Part shown: in pieces, positions 27,513 through 33,415 of the stretch | Layout of the letters: each line of letters begins with the position of its first letter | Position numbering within the stretch: position 1 is the first letter of the stretch | Assembly: GCA_030016755.1 (NCBI GenBank) | Contig: JASEJC010000005.1 | Coordinates: 1 to 33,415, forward strand | Direction of reading: 5' to 3' | DNA: 33,415 nucleotides | From: Candidatus Hodarchaeaceae archaeon | GTDB taxonomy: Archaea; Hadarchaeota; Hadarchaeia; Hadarchaeales; Hadarchaeaceae | Made by a program: the position numbers and the translations under genes | The notes under the pieces: model-generated | What the model was told of the DNA's origin: nothing | Databases searched by the model: none | What the model saw: the letters and a program-made list of their open reading frames with translations, nothing else

Positions 27513-27821
27513 TTGCAGAAGGCGCGCATAAAGCTGTCCAGCGTGGACCATCAGAAGCTTGACGAGGTGTGCAAACAAATTGCCGGGATAGCGGAGCGAG
27601 TCGGGGTCAAGATGTCGGGCCCCATCCCGCTCCCAACGCGCAGGATAAAAATACCGGTCAGGAAGTCGCCGGATGGGGAGGGGACCGCGACGTTTGATAG
27701 GTGGGAGCTCCGCGTCCACAAGCGCCTGATAGACATGCAGGCCGACGAGCGGGCCCTCCGACAAATCATGCGCGTGCAGGTCCCCGAGGAAGTCGCGATC
27801 GAGATCGAGCTCAAGACCTGA
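27513..27821 (+). CDS. rps10: Ribosomal protein uS10
   Basis: 102 residues. Small-subunit head protein. Diagnostic: [45 protein letters not shown] and [18 protein letters not shown]. The start is a TTG at 27513 after GGGTGAGGGG, giving the family N-terminus MQKARI. CCTTTTATTCC at about 27474 is a likely TATA box, although it usually follows EF1A in one operon. Confidence 0.96.
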   Translation: MQKARIKLSSVDHQKLDEVCKQIAGIAERVGVKMSGPIPLPTRRIKIPVRKSPDGEGTATFDRWELRVHKRLIDMQADERALRQIMRVQVPEEVAIEIELKT

Positions 27822-27825
27822 TTTT

Positions 27826-27843
27826 TACAACTCCCCCGTTGTA
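27826..27843 (+). repeat. 18-bp dyad repeat, copy 1
   Basis: TACAACTCCCCCGTTGTA: perfect 6-bp inverted arms around CTCCCC-type core. It runs into a second dyad, ATAAC-N5-GTTAT, at 27843-27857. Located just after rps10. Confidence 0.9.
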
Positions 27844-27888
27844 TAACCCAAAGTTATGATAATGGTAATTAAAAATATCTTCCACGAA

Positions 27889-27906
27889 TACAACTCCCCC
27901 GTTGTT
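27889..27906 (+). repeat. 18-bp dyad repeat, copy 2
   Basis: TACAACTCCCCCGTTGTT, 63 bp after copy 1 and about 25 bp upstream of the HTH gene's TATA box at 27931, a natural operator position. Confidence 0.9.
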
Positions 27907-27930
27907 AAACTTGGCGCTACTTTTTGCCTG

Positions 27931-27965
27931 CTTATAAATAACCTCCACCCAAAGCCTAGGCGGGA
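27931..27965 (+). promoter_or_regulatory. Promoter and leader of the HTH gene (copy of leader at 33307-33341)
   Basis: CTTATAAATA at 27931-27940 is a TATA box; the leader ACCTCCACCC...GGCGGGA ends three bases before the GTG at 27969. All 35 bases recur in inverted orientation at 33307-33341 with one difference (T to G on the other strand's reading). Confidence 0.7.
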
Positions 27966-27968
27966 GCC

Positions 27969-28268
27969 GTGAAATATCGTTTTGATGGCTTGGCAGAGTT
28001 CGTGAGTAGGCGTGGGCGCGTCATGCTGCTTCAGTTGGTCCTCGACAGCGGGATGACCCAAAATGAGGTCGCTGTCTATCTCAGCGTGACGCAGCAGGCC
28101 GTAAGCAAATGGCTCAATCCTCGTGAAACTCATCCGTGCAATAAAAATCTTCGGCGCCTGCTCAAGCTTGCGTGGGAAATCAGCCCGCGTGGTTCCCTAG
28201 AAGTATTGAAACACGAACACGATACATTTTCAGAGTTGTTCAGGAGCTTCGCAAACAGTAAGCACTAG
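27969..28268 (+). CDS. Cro/XRE-like helix-turn-helix protein
   Basis: 99 residues. A helix-turn-helix is clear near residues 30-52: MTQNEVAVYLSV as the first helix and TQQAVSKWLNP as the recognition helix, the pattern of Cro/C1-type regulators. The rest is a basic helical N-terminus and an acidic/aromatic tail (HEHDTFSELFRSF), perhaps for dimerisation. GTG start with GGCGGGA just upstream, supported by the same leader-to-GTG geometry at the duplicated leader near 33303. The gene is bracketed by two arrays of an 18-bp dyad, so it most likely binds them, probably controlling itself. No toxin, integrase or replication gene is adjacent. Confidence 0.8.
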   Translation: MKYRFDGLAEFVSRRGRVMLLQLVLDSGMTQNEVAVYLSVTQQAVSKWLNPRETHPCNKNLRRLLKLAWEISPRGSLEVLKHEHDTFSELFRSFANSKH

Positions 28269-28272
28269 TGTT

Positions 28273-28290
28273 CACAACCCCCCAGTTGTA
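28273..28290 (+). repeat. 18-bp dyad repeat, copy 3 (variant)
   Basis: CACAACCCCCCAGTTGTA: the ACAAC/GTTGT arms are kept, the core is CCCCCA. Its last two bases are the first two of copy 4. Begins 5 nt after the HTH stop. Confidence 0.85.
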
Positions 28291-28306
28291 CAACTCCCCC
28301 GTTGTA
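28289..28306 (+). repeat. 18-bp dyad repeat, copy 4
   Basis: Identical to copy 1 and, like it, followed by an overlapping ATAAC-N5-GTTAT dyad (28306-28320). Confidence 0.9.
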
Positions 28307-28350
28307 TAACTTGAAGTTATCAAAATGGGTTTGAGTATCGCTTTTAGGAA

Positions 28351-28368
28351 TACAACTCCCCCGTTGTG
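28351..28368 (+). repeat. 18-bp dyad repeat, copy 5
   Basis: TACAACTCCCCCGTTGTG, 62 bp after copy 4 and preceded by GAA as in copy 2. It ends 4 nt before the rio1 stop codon on the opposite strand. Confidence 0.9.
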
Positions 28369-28371
28369 TAA

Positions 28372-29139
28372 TTAACTCTCCTTGATTTTAGCGAATAATT
28401 CGGCCGGGTCTGGGGTCTTCGATCCTAGTTTCCGAAAATAGCGCACTAGGTTCTCGAGGTCCCGCATAAGGAGTTTGTCGCCCATCGGGTTTTTGCGATC
28501 GGTCCCCATCGAGAAATCTATCAGCACTGGGTCTGGGGTGAGCAGCACATTGTACTCGCTCAGGTCGGAGTGAATGAGTTGTGCATCTTGGTATAGGGAT
28601 TTTGTGGCGTCGAACAGCGTCTTAAATACCCGCTTGGGCGATCTCGGTGGCGTGTCCTTCATGCGCGGGTATGGAACCCCCTCCTCCCCCAGGAACTCCA
28701 TCGCGAGCACGTTTTTTTCGCAGTCTATGGGCCTTGGCACTGGTACCCCAGCTTCGTGGGCCCGCTGGAGATTCTTGAACTCCCGCGATGTCCACGTGTA
28801 GATCACATCCCTTCGTTCCTTGGGGACGCGGCGGAAGCGGGGGTCGCTGGCCAGGTAGCGGTGCATGTTCTTGAAATCGGATGTGGCGATACGATAGATC
28901 TTGACTGCCACGTAATTCCCCTGCCGATCTAGGGCACAGAAGATGTTGGCCTCCTTCCCGGTCGAAACTGCCCCGTAGAAGACGTCGAACACCCCGCGGT
29001 TGATCAGATGGTAGAGGGTGAGGAGGGTCGAGCTGTCGAATACGCTCGCCATGATCTTGTAGGTCTCTGAGTCCTTCTCGAGCCGCTCGAGCTTGCGGTG
29101 CTCGAGCTTGCTGAGGAGGGCTTCAAAATCGGCTGGCAA
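28372..29139 (-). CDS. rio1: RIO1-type serine/threonine protein kinase
   Basis: 255 residues. Atypical kinase involved in small-subunit ribosome maturation. Seen: N-terminal RIO helices, nucleotide loop STGKEANIF near 59, the lysine in VAVKIYR, catalytic HSDLSEYNVLL near 193 and metal-binding LIDFSMGT near 210. The start is a TTG at 29139 (MPADFEALL) behind AGTAGGGGGT. It follows aIF1A by 10 nt, the common archaeal pair, and converges on the HTH/dyad region. Confidence 0.96.
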   Translation of the reverse strand: MPADFEALLSKLEHRKLERLEKDSETYKIMASVFDSSTLLTLYHLINRGVFDVFYGAVSTGKEANIFCALDRQGNYVAVKIYRIATSDFKNMHRYLASDPRFRRVPKERRDVIYTWTSREFKNLQRAHEAGVPVPRPIDCEKNVLAMEFLGEEGVPYPRMKDTPPRSPKRVFKTLFDATKSLYQDAQLIHSDLSEYNVLLTPDPVLIDFSMGTDRKNPMGDKLLMRDLENLVRYFRKLGSKTPDPAELFAKIKES

Positions 29140-29149
29140 GGAATACCCC

Positions 29150-29446
29150 CTACTCCCAGAGCCCCTTTTTCCTCAGCCAATCCACCTGCGTCGTTGTGTA
29201 GCGGTAGATTATGTCCCCTCGCTCATCACCCTGCACGGGCCAGGGGCGCACAATTACGACATCCGCCTCGCGCACCCACAGCCTCTTGCGGATCTTGCCC
29301 GGGATTCGGCAATTGCGCACGTGACCATCCTTGCACCGCACCCTCAAGCGGTCGAAGCCGAACATTTGCTCGACTACCCCGAAGACCTCGTTTGAGTGTG
29401 GGACCCTAAGGCCTTTGATCTCCTCTTCAGGCTTCGCTTTCGGCAT
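29150..29446 (-). CDS. eif1a: Translation initiation factor aIF1A
   Basis: 98 residues. OB-fold factor that binds the A site of the small subunit during initiation. Seen: EVFGVVEQMFGFDRLRVRCKDGHVRNCRIPGKIRKRLWVREADVV, the standard core. ATG at 29446, overlapping the last base of the upstream synthase stop, so the three genes synthase-aIF1A-rio1 probably form one operon. Confidence 0.96.
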   Translation of the reverse strand: MPKAKPEEEIKGLRVPHSNEVFGVVEQMFGFDRLRVRCKDGHVRNCRIPGKIRKRLWVREADVVIVRPWPVQGDERGDIIYRYTTTQVDWLRKKGLWE

Positions 29447-30945
29447 CAGGCGCCCCCGAGCTTTCGGTCCCAGAGCAGGCGGTTGACTCCGTTCAGCATC
29501 GCCTGCACGCTCGCCATGATTATGTCGCCGCTGGTGCCCCGCGCCGTGACTATCCGCTTTCCATCCGTCAGTTTGACCACCACACTGACGACCGCATCCG
29601 TTCCCCCGGAGATTGCATCAACGTGATACTCCTGAAGGCGAACGTTCGACATGCCCTCCACGACCTTCCGAATCGCGTTCATGGCAGCATCCACCGGCCC
29701 CACCCCGAGACCCGATTCGATCACTTCCTTGTCGCCAAATCTGACTTTGACTGAAGATGTTGGGGTGACGCGGTTGCCGCTGACCACAGTGAGCTCCTCG
29801 AGTTTGACCATCTCCTTGAGCTCCCGCCCCATCACCTCGTCCACAATCGCCCTGAGCTCGGTGTCGGTGACCAGCTTCCCCCGGTCGCCCAGCCGCTTGA
29901 CCTGCTCGAATATCTCATGGACCTGTCCCTTGGTCGGCTTGAGCCCCATGCGCTTGAGCTCGCTCTCGATCGCGTGGGAGCCGACATGCTTCCCGAAGAC
30001 TAGCTTGCGATGATGCCCTACCACTTCGGGCGAGATCGGCTCATAAGTTGGCGGGTAAACCAGTACTCCGTGGGTGTGGATGCCGGCCTCGTGTGTGAAA
30101 GCGTTCTCGCCCACCACGGCCTTTGTCGGAGACACCGGGAGCCCCGTCAGGCGTTCGACGAGCTTGGAGATGGAATAGAGCTTGTTGAGCTTGATCCCCG
30201 TCTTGATCCCGTGGAAGTGCGAGAGCCCCAGCACGACCTCCTCGAGCGCGGCGTTTCCCCCCCGTTCCCCCAATCCGTTTACCGTGACGTGGACCTCGCT
30301 GGCCCCAGCCTGGACGGCGGCGAGGGTGTTCGCGGTCGCCATGCCGAAATCATCGTGGCAGTGAGTCGCCACTGGCACCTTGATCCGCTTCGCGAGGTCG
30401 GAGAAGAGCTTGCGCGAGCTTTCCGGAGTTAACACACCAACGGTGTCGCACGCACAGACACGCTGGACCCCCTCCTCAACGGCAGCCGAGAGGAACTCCC
30501 TGAGGAAGGCGGGACCGGTGCGGCTGGCATCCTCCGCTGAAAACTCCACAGTCAACCCGTGGTCGAGCGCATATCTGGCGACATCCAACGCCATCTCCCA
30601 GACCTCGCGCTTTGTTTTTTTGAGTTTGTACTTGAGGTGGATGTCAGAGGTTGGAATTACTAGGTGAACGCTGTCCACATCACAGGCTAGCGCAGCGTCG
30701 ATATCAGCACGGACACCCCGTGCGAAGTTGCAGATCTCAGCATCCAGCCTCGCCCTTGAGATGAGTTTGATCGCCTTGCGTTCACCCTCTGAGGTTATCG
30801 CGGCCCCGGCCTCTATTATGTCGACCCCGAGGTCGTCGAGCGCCCGAGCCAGCTCCAGTTTTTGTTCTGGAGCTAGCGCTACTCCGGGTGTCTGCTCCCC
30901 GTCGCGCAGCGTCGTGTCGAGCACCTTCACCCTGCGTTTCGCCAT
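29446..30945 (-). CDS. cimA: 2-isopropylmalate synthase family enzyme, citramalate synthase-like
   Basis: 499 residues with catalytic TIM barrel and C-terminal LeuA allosteric domain. Condenses acetyl-CoA with a 2-oxoacid. Catalytic motif [13 protein letters not shown] at the front, metal-binding [22 protein letters not shown], then EAGIHTHG; the regulatory domain ends [13 protein letters not shown]...[42 protein letters not shown] and [11 protein letters not shown] recall archaeal citramalate synthase (pyruvate substrate, isoleucine route) more than LeuA, but substrate assignment from sequence alone is weak. ATG 30945 after GAGAGGATGG. Divergent from a paralogue at 31012. Confidence 0.85.
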   Translation of the reverse strand: MAKRRVKVLDTTLRDGEQTPGVALAPEQKLELARALDDLGVDIIEAGAAITSEGERKAIKLISRARLDAEICNFARGVRADIDAALACDVDSVHLVIPTSDIHLKYKLKKTKREVWEMALDVARYALDHGLTVEFSAEDASRTGPAFLREFLSAAVEEGVQRVCACDTVGVLTPESSRKLFSDLAKRIKVPVATHCHDDFGMATANTLAAVQAGASEVHVTVNGLGERGGNAALEEVVLGLSHFHGIKTGIKLNKLYSISKLVERLTGLPVSPTKAVVGENAFTHEAGIHTHGVLVYPPTYEPISPEVVGHHRKLVFGKHVGSHAIESELKRMGLKPTKGQVHEIFEQVKRLGDRGKLVTDTELRAIVDEVMGRELKEMVKLEELTVVSGNRVTPTSSVKVRFGDKEVIESGLGVGPVDAAMNAIRKVVEGMSNVRLQEYHVDAISGGTDAVVSVVVKLTDGKRIVTARGTSGDIIMASVQAMLNGVNRLLWDRKLGGA

Positions 30946-31011
30946 TCCATCCTCTCTGCTATATTGGGTAATGTTATTATTAATGCCTCATACTAATGGT
31001 TGGAGGACAGC
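30946..31011. promoter_or_regulatory. Divergent promoter region between the two synthase genes
   Basis: Only 66 bp separate the starts. The AT-rich core TGTTATTATTAATGCC near 30972-30987 can supply TATA elements in both directions; GGAGG at 31002-31006 is the ribosome-binding site of the plus-strand gene. Shared control of the pair is likely. Confidence 0.5.
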
Positions 31012-32562
31012 ATGCCAAAAGAAACTTTCGTGAGCGATTACATCCGACAGGTGAGCAAGGAGGTCAAACTCCCAAGGCGGGTTAGGATATTCGACACCAC
31101 GCTCAGGGATGGTGATCAAACCCCAGGGGTATCTTTCACCCCAGACCAGAAGCTGCTCGTCGCGCGGCAGCTGGACAGGCTTGGGGTTGACACGATTGAG
31201 GCGGGTACCCCGATATCATCTGAGGGTGAGCGAAAAGCCGTCACCGCGATAGCGAAAGCTGGGCTTAAGGCGGAGATATGTGGGCTAGCGAGGGCGCTCA
31301 AGGAGGATATAGATGCGGCGCTCGCGTGCGGGGTCGACTGCGTCCATGTGTTCATCAGCACCTCTGACCTTCACCTCAAACACATGCTCAAGATGACGCA
31401 CAAACAGGTGCTTGAGCAGGCGGTCAAGTTCGTCGAGTACGCGAAGGACCACGGCGTCACGGTCGAATTTTCAGCAATGGATGCTACGCGGACCGACCTA
31501 AGCTACCTCAAGCAGATCTTCCAAGCGACTGTGGACGCGGGGGCCGACCGCATCAACGTCCCGGACACGGTGGGCGTGATAACCCCGCGGGGCATGAACT
31601 ACCTCATCAGCCAGCTGAGGCCCGTCATAAAGGTGCCGATAAGCGTGCACTGCCACGACGATCTCGGGCTGGCCGTTGCCAACTCGCTCGCTGCGGTGGA
31701 GGCCGGGGCGGATCAGGTCCAGGTGACGGTCAACGGCATCGGGGAGCGCGCTGGCAACGCATCGCTCGAGGAAGTGGTCATGGGGCTCAGGGCGCTCTAT
31801 GGGATCAGGCCGAACATCCGGACGAAACTGCTCGCCGAAACGTCCGACCTAGTTGAGCGCTTGACCGGCATCCCAGTGCCCCCAAACAAGGCAATCGTGG
31901 GGGACAATGCATTCGCCCACGTTTCCGGTATCCACGCTCACGGGGTCCTCGAGTTCCCAGGAACATACGAGCCGATTTCTCCTGAACTTGTCGGGCACCA
32001 CCGTCGCCTGGCCTTGGGCAAGCTCACGGGCAGGCATTCGGTGGAAAAACAGCTGCGCAACATCGGGGTGAAGGCGACGAAGGAGCAGCTGGCGGACATC
32101 ACGGGCCAGGTCAAGGCCCTCGGGGACAAGGGCAAGCAGGTGACGGATGTGGACCTTCGTGCCATCGCCGAAATTGTGATCGGGGCACTTCCCAAGGAGG
32201 AAAAAGTGGTCGAGCTCAAGGAGGTCACGGTCACAACTGGGAGCACAATCACCCCCACCGCTTCCGTGCGTTTGACCATCCGGGGTGAGGAGCGAGTTGG
32301 CTCAGCCACAGGGGTCGGCCCCGTGGACGCAGCGATAGCCGCAATCCGCACAGTGATGAGCGAGATTTCGGAGCTCAGGCTGAAGGAGTACCACCTGGAC
32401 GCCATCACGGGCGGGAGCGACGCGCTGGCCGAGGTCACGGTGAAGCTCGAGGACGAGCGCGGCAACATCTACATAGCGAAGGGAGTGCGCGAGGACGTTG
32501 TCATAGCCAGCGTGGACGCCATGATCAACGGGATAAACCGGTATTTTGTTGGGCGGAAGTAA
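31012..32562 (+). CDS. leuA: 2-isopropylmalate synthase family enzyme, probable LeuA
   Basis: 516 residues with both the catalytic barrel and the LeuA dimer/allosteric domain. Motifs: FDTTLRDGDQTPG near 30, VHCHDDLGLAVANSLAAVEAG near 220, GIGERAGNASLEEVV and GIHAHGV. An extra ~20-residue N-terminus (MPKETFVSDYIRQVSKEV) precedes the barrel. With its divergent paralogue it covers 2-oxoacid elongation, most simply leucine (this gene) and isoleucine via citramalate (the other); the reverse is possible. ATG 31012 follows GGAGG by five bases; the in-frame TTG at 31000 lies upstream of it. Confidence 0.85.
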   Translation: MPKETFVSDYIRQVSKEVKLPRRVRIFDTTLRDGDQTPGVSFTPDQKLLVARQLDRLGVDTIEAGTPISSEGERKAVTAIAKAGLKAEICGLARALKEDIDAALACGVDCVHVFISTSDLHLKHMLKMTHKQVLEQAVKFVEYAKDHGVTVEFSAMDATRTDLSYLKQIFQATVDAGADRINVPDTVGVITPRGMNYLISQLRPVIKVPISVHCHDDLGLAVANSLAAVEAGADQVQVTVNGIGERAGNASLEEVVMGLRALYGIRPNIRTKLLAETSDLVERLTGIPVPPNKAIVGDNAFAHVSGIHAHGVLEFPGTYEPISPELVGHHRRLALGKLTGRHSVEKQLRNIGVKATKEQLADITGQVKALGDKGKQVTDVDLRAIAEIVIGALPKEEKVVELKEVTVTTGSTITPTASVRLTIRGEERVGSATGVGPVDAAIAAIRTVMSEISELRLKEYHLDAITGGSDALAEVTVKLEDERGNIYIAKGVREDVVIASVDAMINGINRYFVGRK

Positions 32563-32619
32563 TGATTAGATTTCTAAAAAAAGAAAAAGCCCAACCAACC
32601 GAAACGGTCAGTCGGGCGA

Positions 32620-32645
32620 GGCGTTGGTGTATCGGCACCTAGGAG
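32620..32645 (+). pseudogene. tRNA-derived relic, inverted partial copy of the tRNA-like gene at 32697-32768
   Basis: Plus-strand GGCGTTGGTGTA (32620-32631) matches the minus-strand tRNA 5' region GGCATTGGTGTA with one change. After TC it jumps to GGCACCTAGGAG (32634-32645), identical to the anticodon-arm region of that tRNA. The D-loop to anticodon part, about 15 nt, is missing. The rest of 32563-32696 has no gene I can support. Confidence 0.5.
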
Positions 32646-32696
32646 TTTCATTACAATGTTTATTTTGAACTTTAAGTTTTTGGAGGAGCGAGGCGT

Positions 32697-32768
32697 TGGG
32701 GCGCCTGGAAATCGAACCCAGACCTCCTAGGTGCCAGACCAGGGGTGCTACCATTACACCAATGCCCC
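32697..32768 (-). tRNA. tRNA-like gene, anticodon unresolved (possibly degenerate)
   Basis: Minus strand. Acceptor GGGGCAT/GCGCCCC (five pairs, one A-C mismatch, one G-U), D-arm GTGT-AATGGTA-GCAC, T-arm CTGGG-TTCGATT-TCCAG, discriminator A, CCA not encoded. The anticodon arm is poor: CCTGG/CTAGG pairs only if the loop has 8 nt (TCTGGCAC), and no reading puts U at 33 next to a sensible anticodon with a good stem. The D-arm recalls tRNA-Gln or tRNA-Gly. It may be a pseudo-tRNA or have unusual processing. Confidence 0.6.
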
Positions 32769-32851
32769 AGCCCCGCCCTTTCTCCAAGGTGGAATCGTGG
32801 CCCTTTTTTGGTGTTAGTCGCGTATTCGTTCTGACAACTCAATGATCCCGT

Positions 32852-33139
32852 TCACTCCCTCGGCTCGCCGATTCTCAGCGAGGTGTAGAAGCCGTGCTCC
32901 TTCGACACTCCAAAGTTCACCCACAGGCTCCGCGTCTCATCTATCGTCACCCGAATCGAGTCAGGGTAGGGCTTACCTTCCGGCCAGTTGACGTACCCGT
33001 TCGGGAGAACCAACGAAAACGTGTCCCCCTTCACCGGGATGTTGACCGTGTAGGGATCCTTTCCCTCCCGCTTCGCGACGATCCTCAAAGTCGAGATCTC
33101 ACCTATCAAATCTCCCGCTTTCTCGAAATCCTTCACCAT
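32852..33139 (-). CDS. Hypothetical small protein
   Basis: 95 residues from the ATG at 33139 (MVKDFEKAGDLIGEIS), chosen over the in-frame ATG at 33184 because GGAGGTGAG stands just before it. Soluble, mostly beta by pattern (STLRIVAKREGKDPYTVNIPV, DTFSLVLPNGYVNWP, SIRVTIDETRSLWVNFGV), no membrane segment, no cysteines. I recognise no family. Length, charge and the paired strands suggest a single compact domain. Its transcript probably starts at the TATA box at 33331-33340. Confidence 0.7.
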   Translation of the reverse strand: MVKDFEKAGDLIGEISTLRIVAKREGKDPYTVNIPVKGDTFSLVLPNGYVNWPEGKPYPDSIRVTIDETRSLWVNFGVSKEHGFYTSLRIGEPRE

Positions 33140-33144
33140 CTTTC

Positions 33145-33303
33145 TCACCTCCGGTTTGTGGTTATAATCCGTGTCCGCGGCCACGGGCTCTTGCCGGCGC
33201 GGGTAATCGAACCCCGACCTACGGCTCTCCTCCTCCGCGGGAGGAGTTGATGAGGGCAGTATGCGCTGTTACGCCGCGCTTTTTTCTTTTTTAGCTTGTT
33301 CAC
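33145..33303 (-). CDS. Possible 52-residue basic ORF, or leader RNA containing a tRNA-like segment
   Basis: GTG at 33303 stands in the same place relative to the duplicated leader as the GTG of the HTH gene. The frame runs 52 codons (MNKLKKKKARRNSAYC...), very Lys/Arg-rich, and its TGA lies inside the ribosome-binding site of the 95-residue gene, five bases before that ATG, as for a coupled upstream ORF. However, the same DNA contains a T-arm-like GGGGTTCGATTACCC followed by GCGCCGGCA, and a 7-bp hairpin, so the coding reading is doubtful. Confidence 0.3.
   Translation of the reverse strand: MNKLKKKKARRNSAYCPHQLLPRRRRAVGRGSITRAGKSPWPRTRIITTNRR
33193..33281 (-). other. tRNA-like fragment with strong hairpin
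   Basis: Minus strand: GTCGGGGTTCGATTACCCGCGCCGGCA resembles a T-arm plus acceptor 3' strand, and CGGCGTAACAGCGCATACT upstream faintly resembles a 5' acceptor and D-arm. Between them CTCCTCC/GGAGGAG (33226-33247 region) forms a 7-bp hairpin with a 3-nt loop. Only about five acceptor pairs form and 53:61 is G-A, so a working tRNA is not shown. Confidence 0.35.
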
Positions 33304-33306
33304 ATT

Positions 33307-33341
33307 TCCCGCCGAGGCTTTGGGTGGAGGTTATTTATAAG
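33307..33341 (-). promoter_or_regulatory. Promoter and leader duplicated from/to the HTH gene
   Basis: On the minus strand CTTATAAATA (33341-33332) is followed by ACCTCCACCCAAAGCC and GGCGGGA, then AAT and GTG. Identity with 27931-27965 is 34 of 35 bases, inverted, 5.4 kb apart. The 33342-33415 remainder upstream shows no gene and no copy of the 18-bp dyad. Confidence 0.7.
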
Positions 33342-33415
33342 GGGGCTAATTCCCTGCTTCGATGCTGTTCAAATAAGGCTTTAGTTTTTGACTCCTAATT
33401 CCTCATCGATGAAGG

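Noticed and set aside
27826-28368. CRISPR array
   Set aside because: Only five dyads, irregular spacing outside the two 62-63 bp pairs, spacers similar to each other, and a gene in the middle; no cas genes nearby.
33193-33281. A functional tRNA-Met or tRNA-Sec (TCAT in the region)
   Set aside because: Acceptor pairing is poor, the D-loop lacks GG, 53:61 is G-A, and no anticodon stem forms around the CAT or TCA.

Overview
The window is archaeal chromosomal DNA. It carries the archaeal RNA polymerase genes (rpoN; rpoH, an unsplit rpoB, split rpoA1/rpoA2), ribosomal proteins L18e, uL13, uS9, L30e, uS12, uS7 and uS10, archaeal NusA, aEF1A, aIF1A and Rio1. It also has archaeal TATA boxes about 25-40 nt upstream of many genes, and tRNA genes with small archaeal-type introns. 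The unsplit rpoB, form III RuBisCO, type I glutamine synthetase, aspartate-dehydrogenase NAD route and GC-rich DNA suggest an uncultured, probably thermophilic, anaerobic euryarchaeal lineage (Hadarchaeota/MSBL1-like is a guess, not shown).

Layout. 1-2735 (minus): a partial aldehyde:ferredoxin oxidoreductase, then glnA. 2821-5554 (plus): L18e, uL13, uS9 and rpoN, followed closely by a form III RuBisCO. 5577-7476: tRNA-Pro and a membrane-anchored phospholipase D-like protein, bracketed by a 15-bp copy of the tRNA 3' end, which looks like an att duplication. 7475-11414: an MMPL/RND exporter divergent from a B12-type radical SAM enzyme. 11522-14166: nadX, nadA and nadC (aspartate to nicotinate mononucleotide). 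14208-15627: a small winged-helix protein and a DUF763 protein. 15663-16935: an RNA cluster with an intron-containing tRNA-Asn, 5S rRNA, tRNA-Asp with an intron in its acceptor stem, a free-standing LAGLIDADG endonuclease and tRNA-Lys. 16961-27821: RNA polymerase, NusA, ribosomal protein and elongation factor genes. 27826-28368: a small HTH gene flanked on both sides by nearly equivalent cassettes of an 18-bp dyad. 28372-32562: rio1, aIF1A and one LeuA/CimA-type synthase on the minus strand, divergent from a second synthase. 32570-33415: a tRNA-like gene with a nearby inverted partial relic, an unknown 95-residue protein, and a promoter/leader that is an inverted near-copy (34/35) of the HTH gene's leader.

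Most of the window is translation and transcription machinery plus core metabolism (ammonia assimilation, NAD, branched-chain 2-oxoacid elongation, AMP/RuBP salvage). The less ordinary parts are the tRNA introns, especially in tRNA-Asp; the HTH gene with helically phased dyads and the duplicated leader; and the tRNA-Pro-associated PLD cargo.
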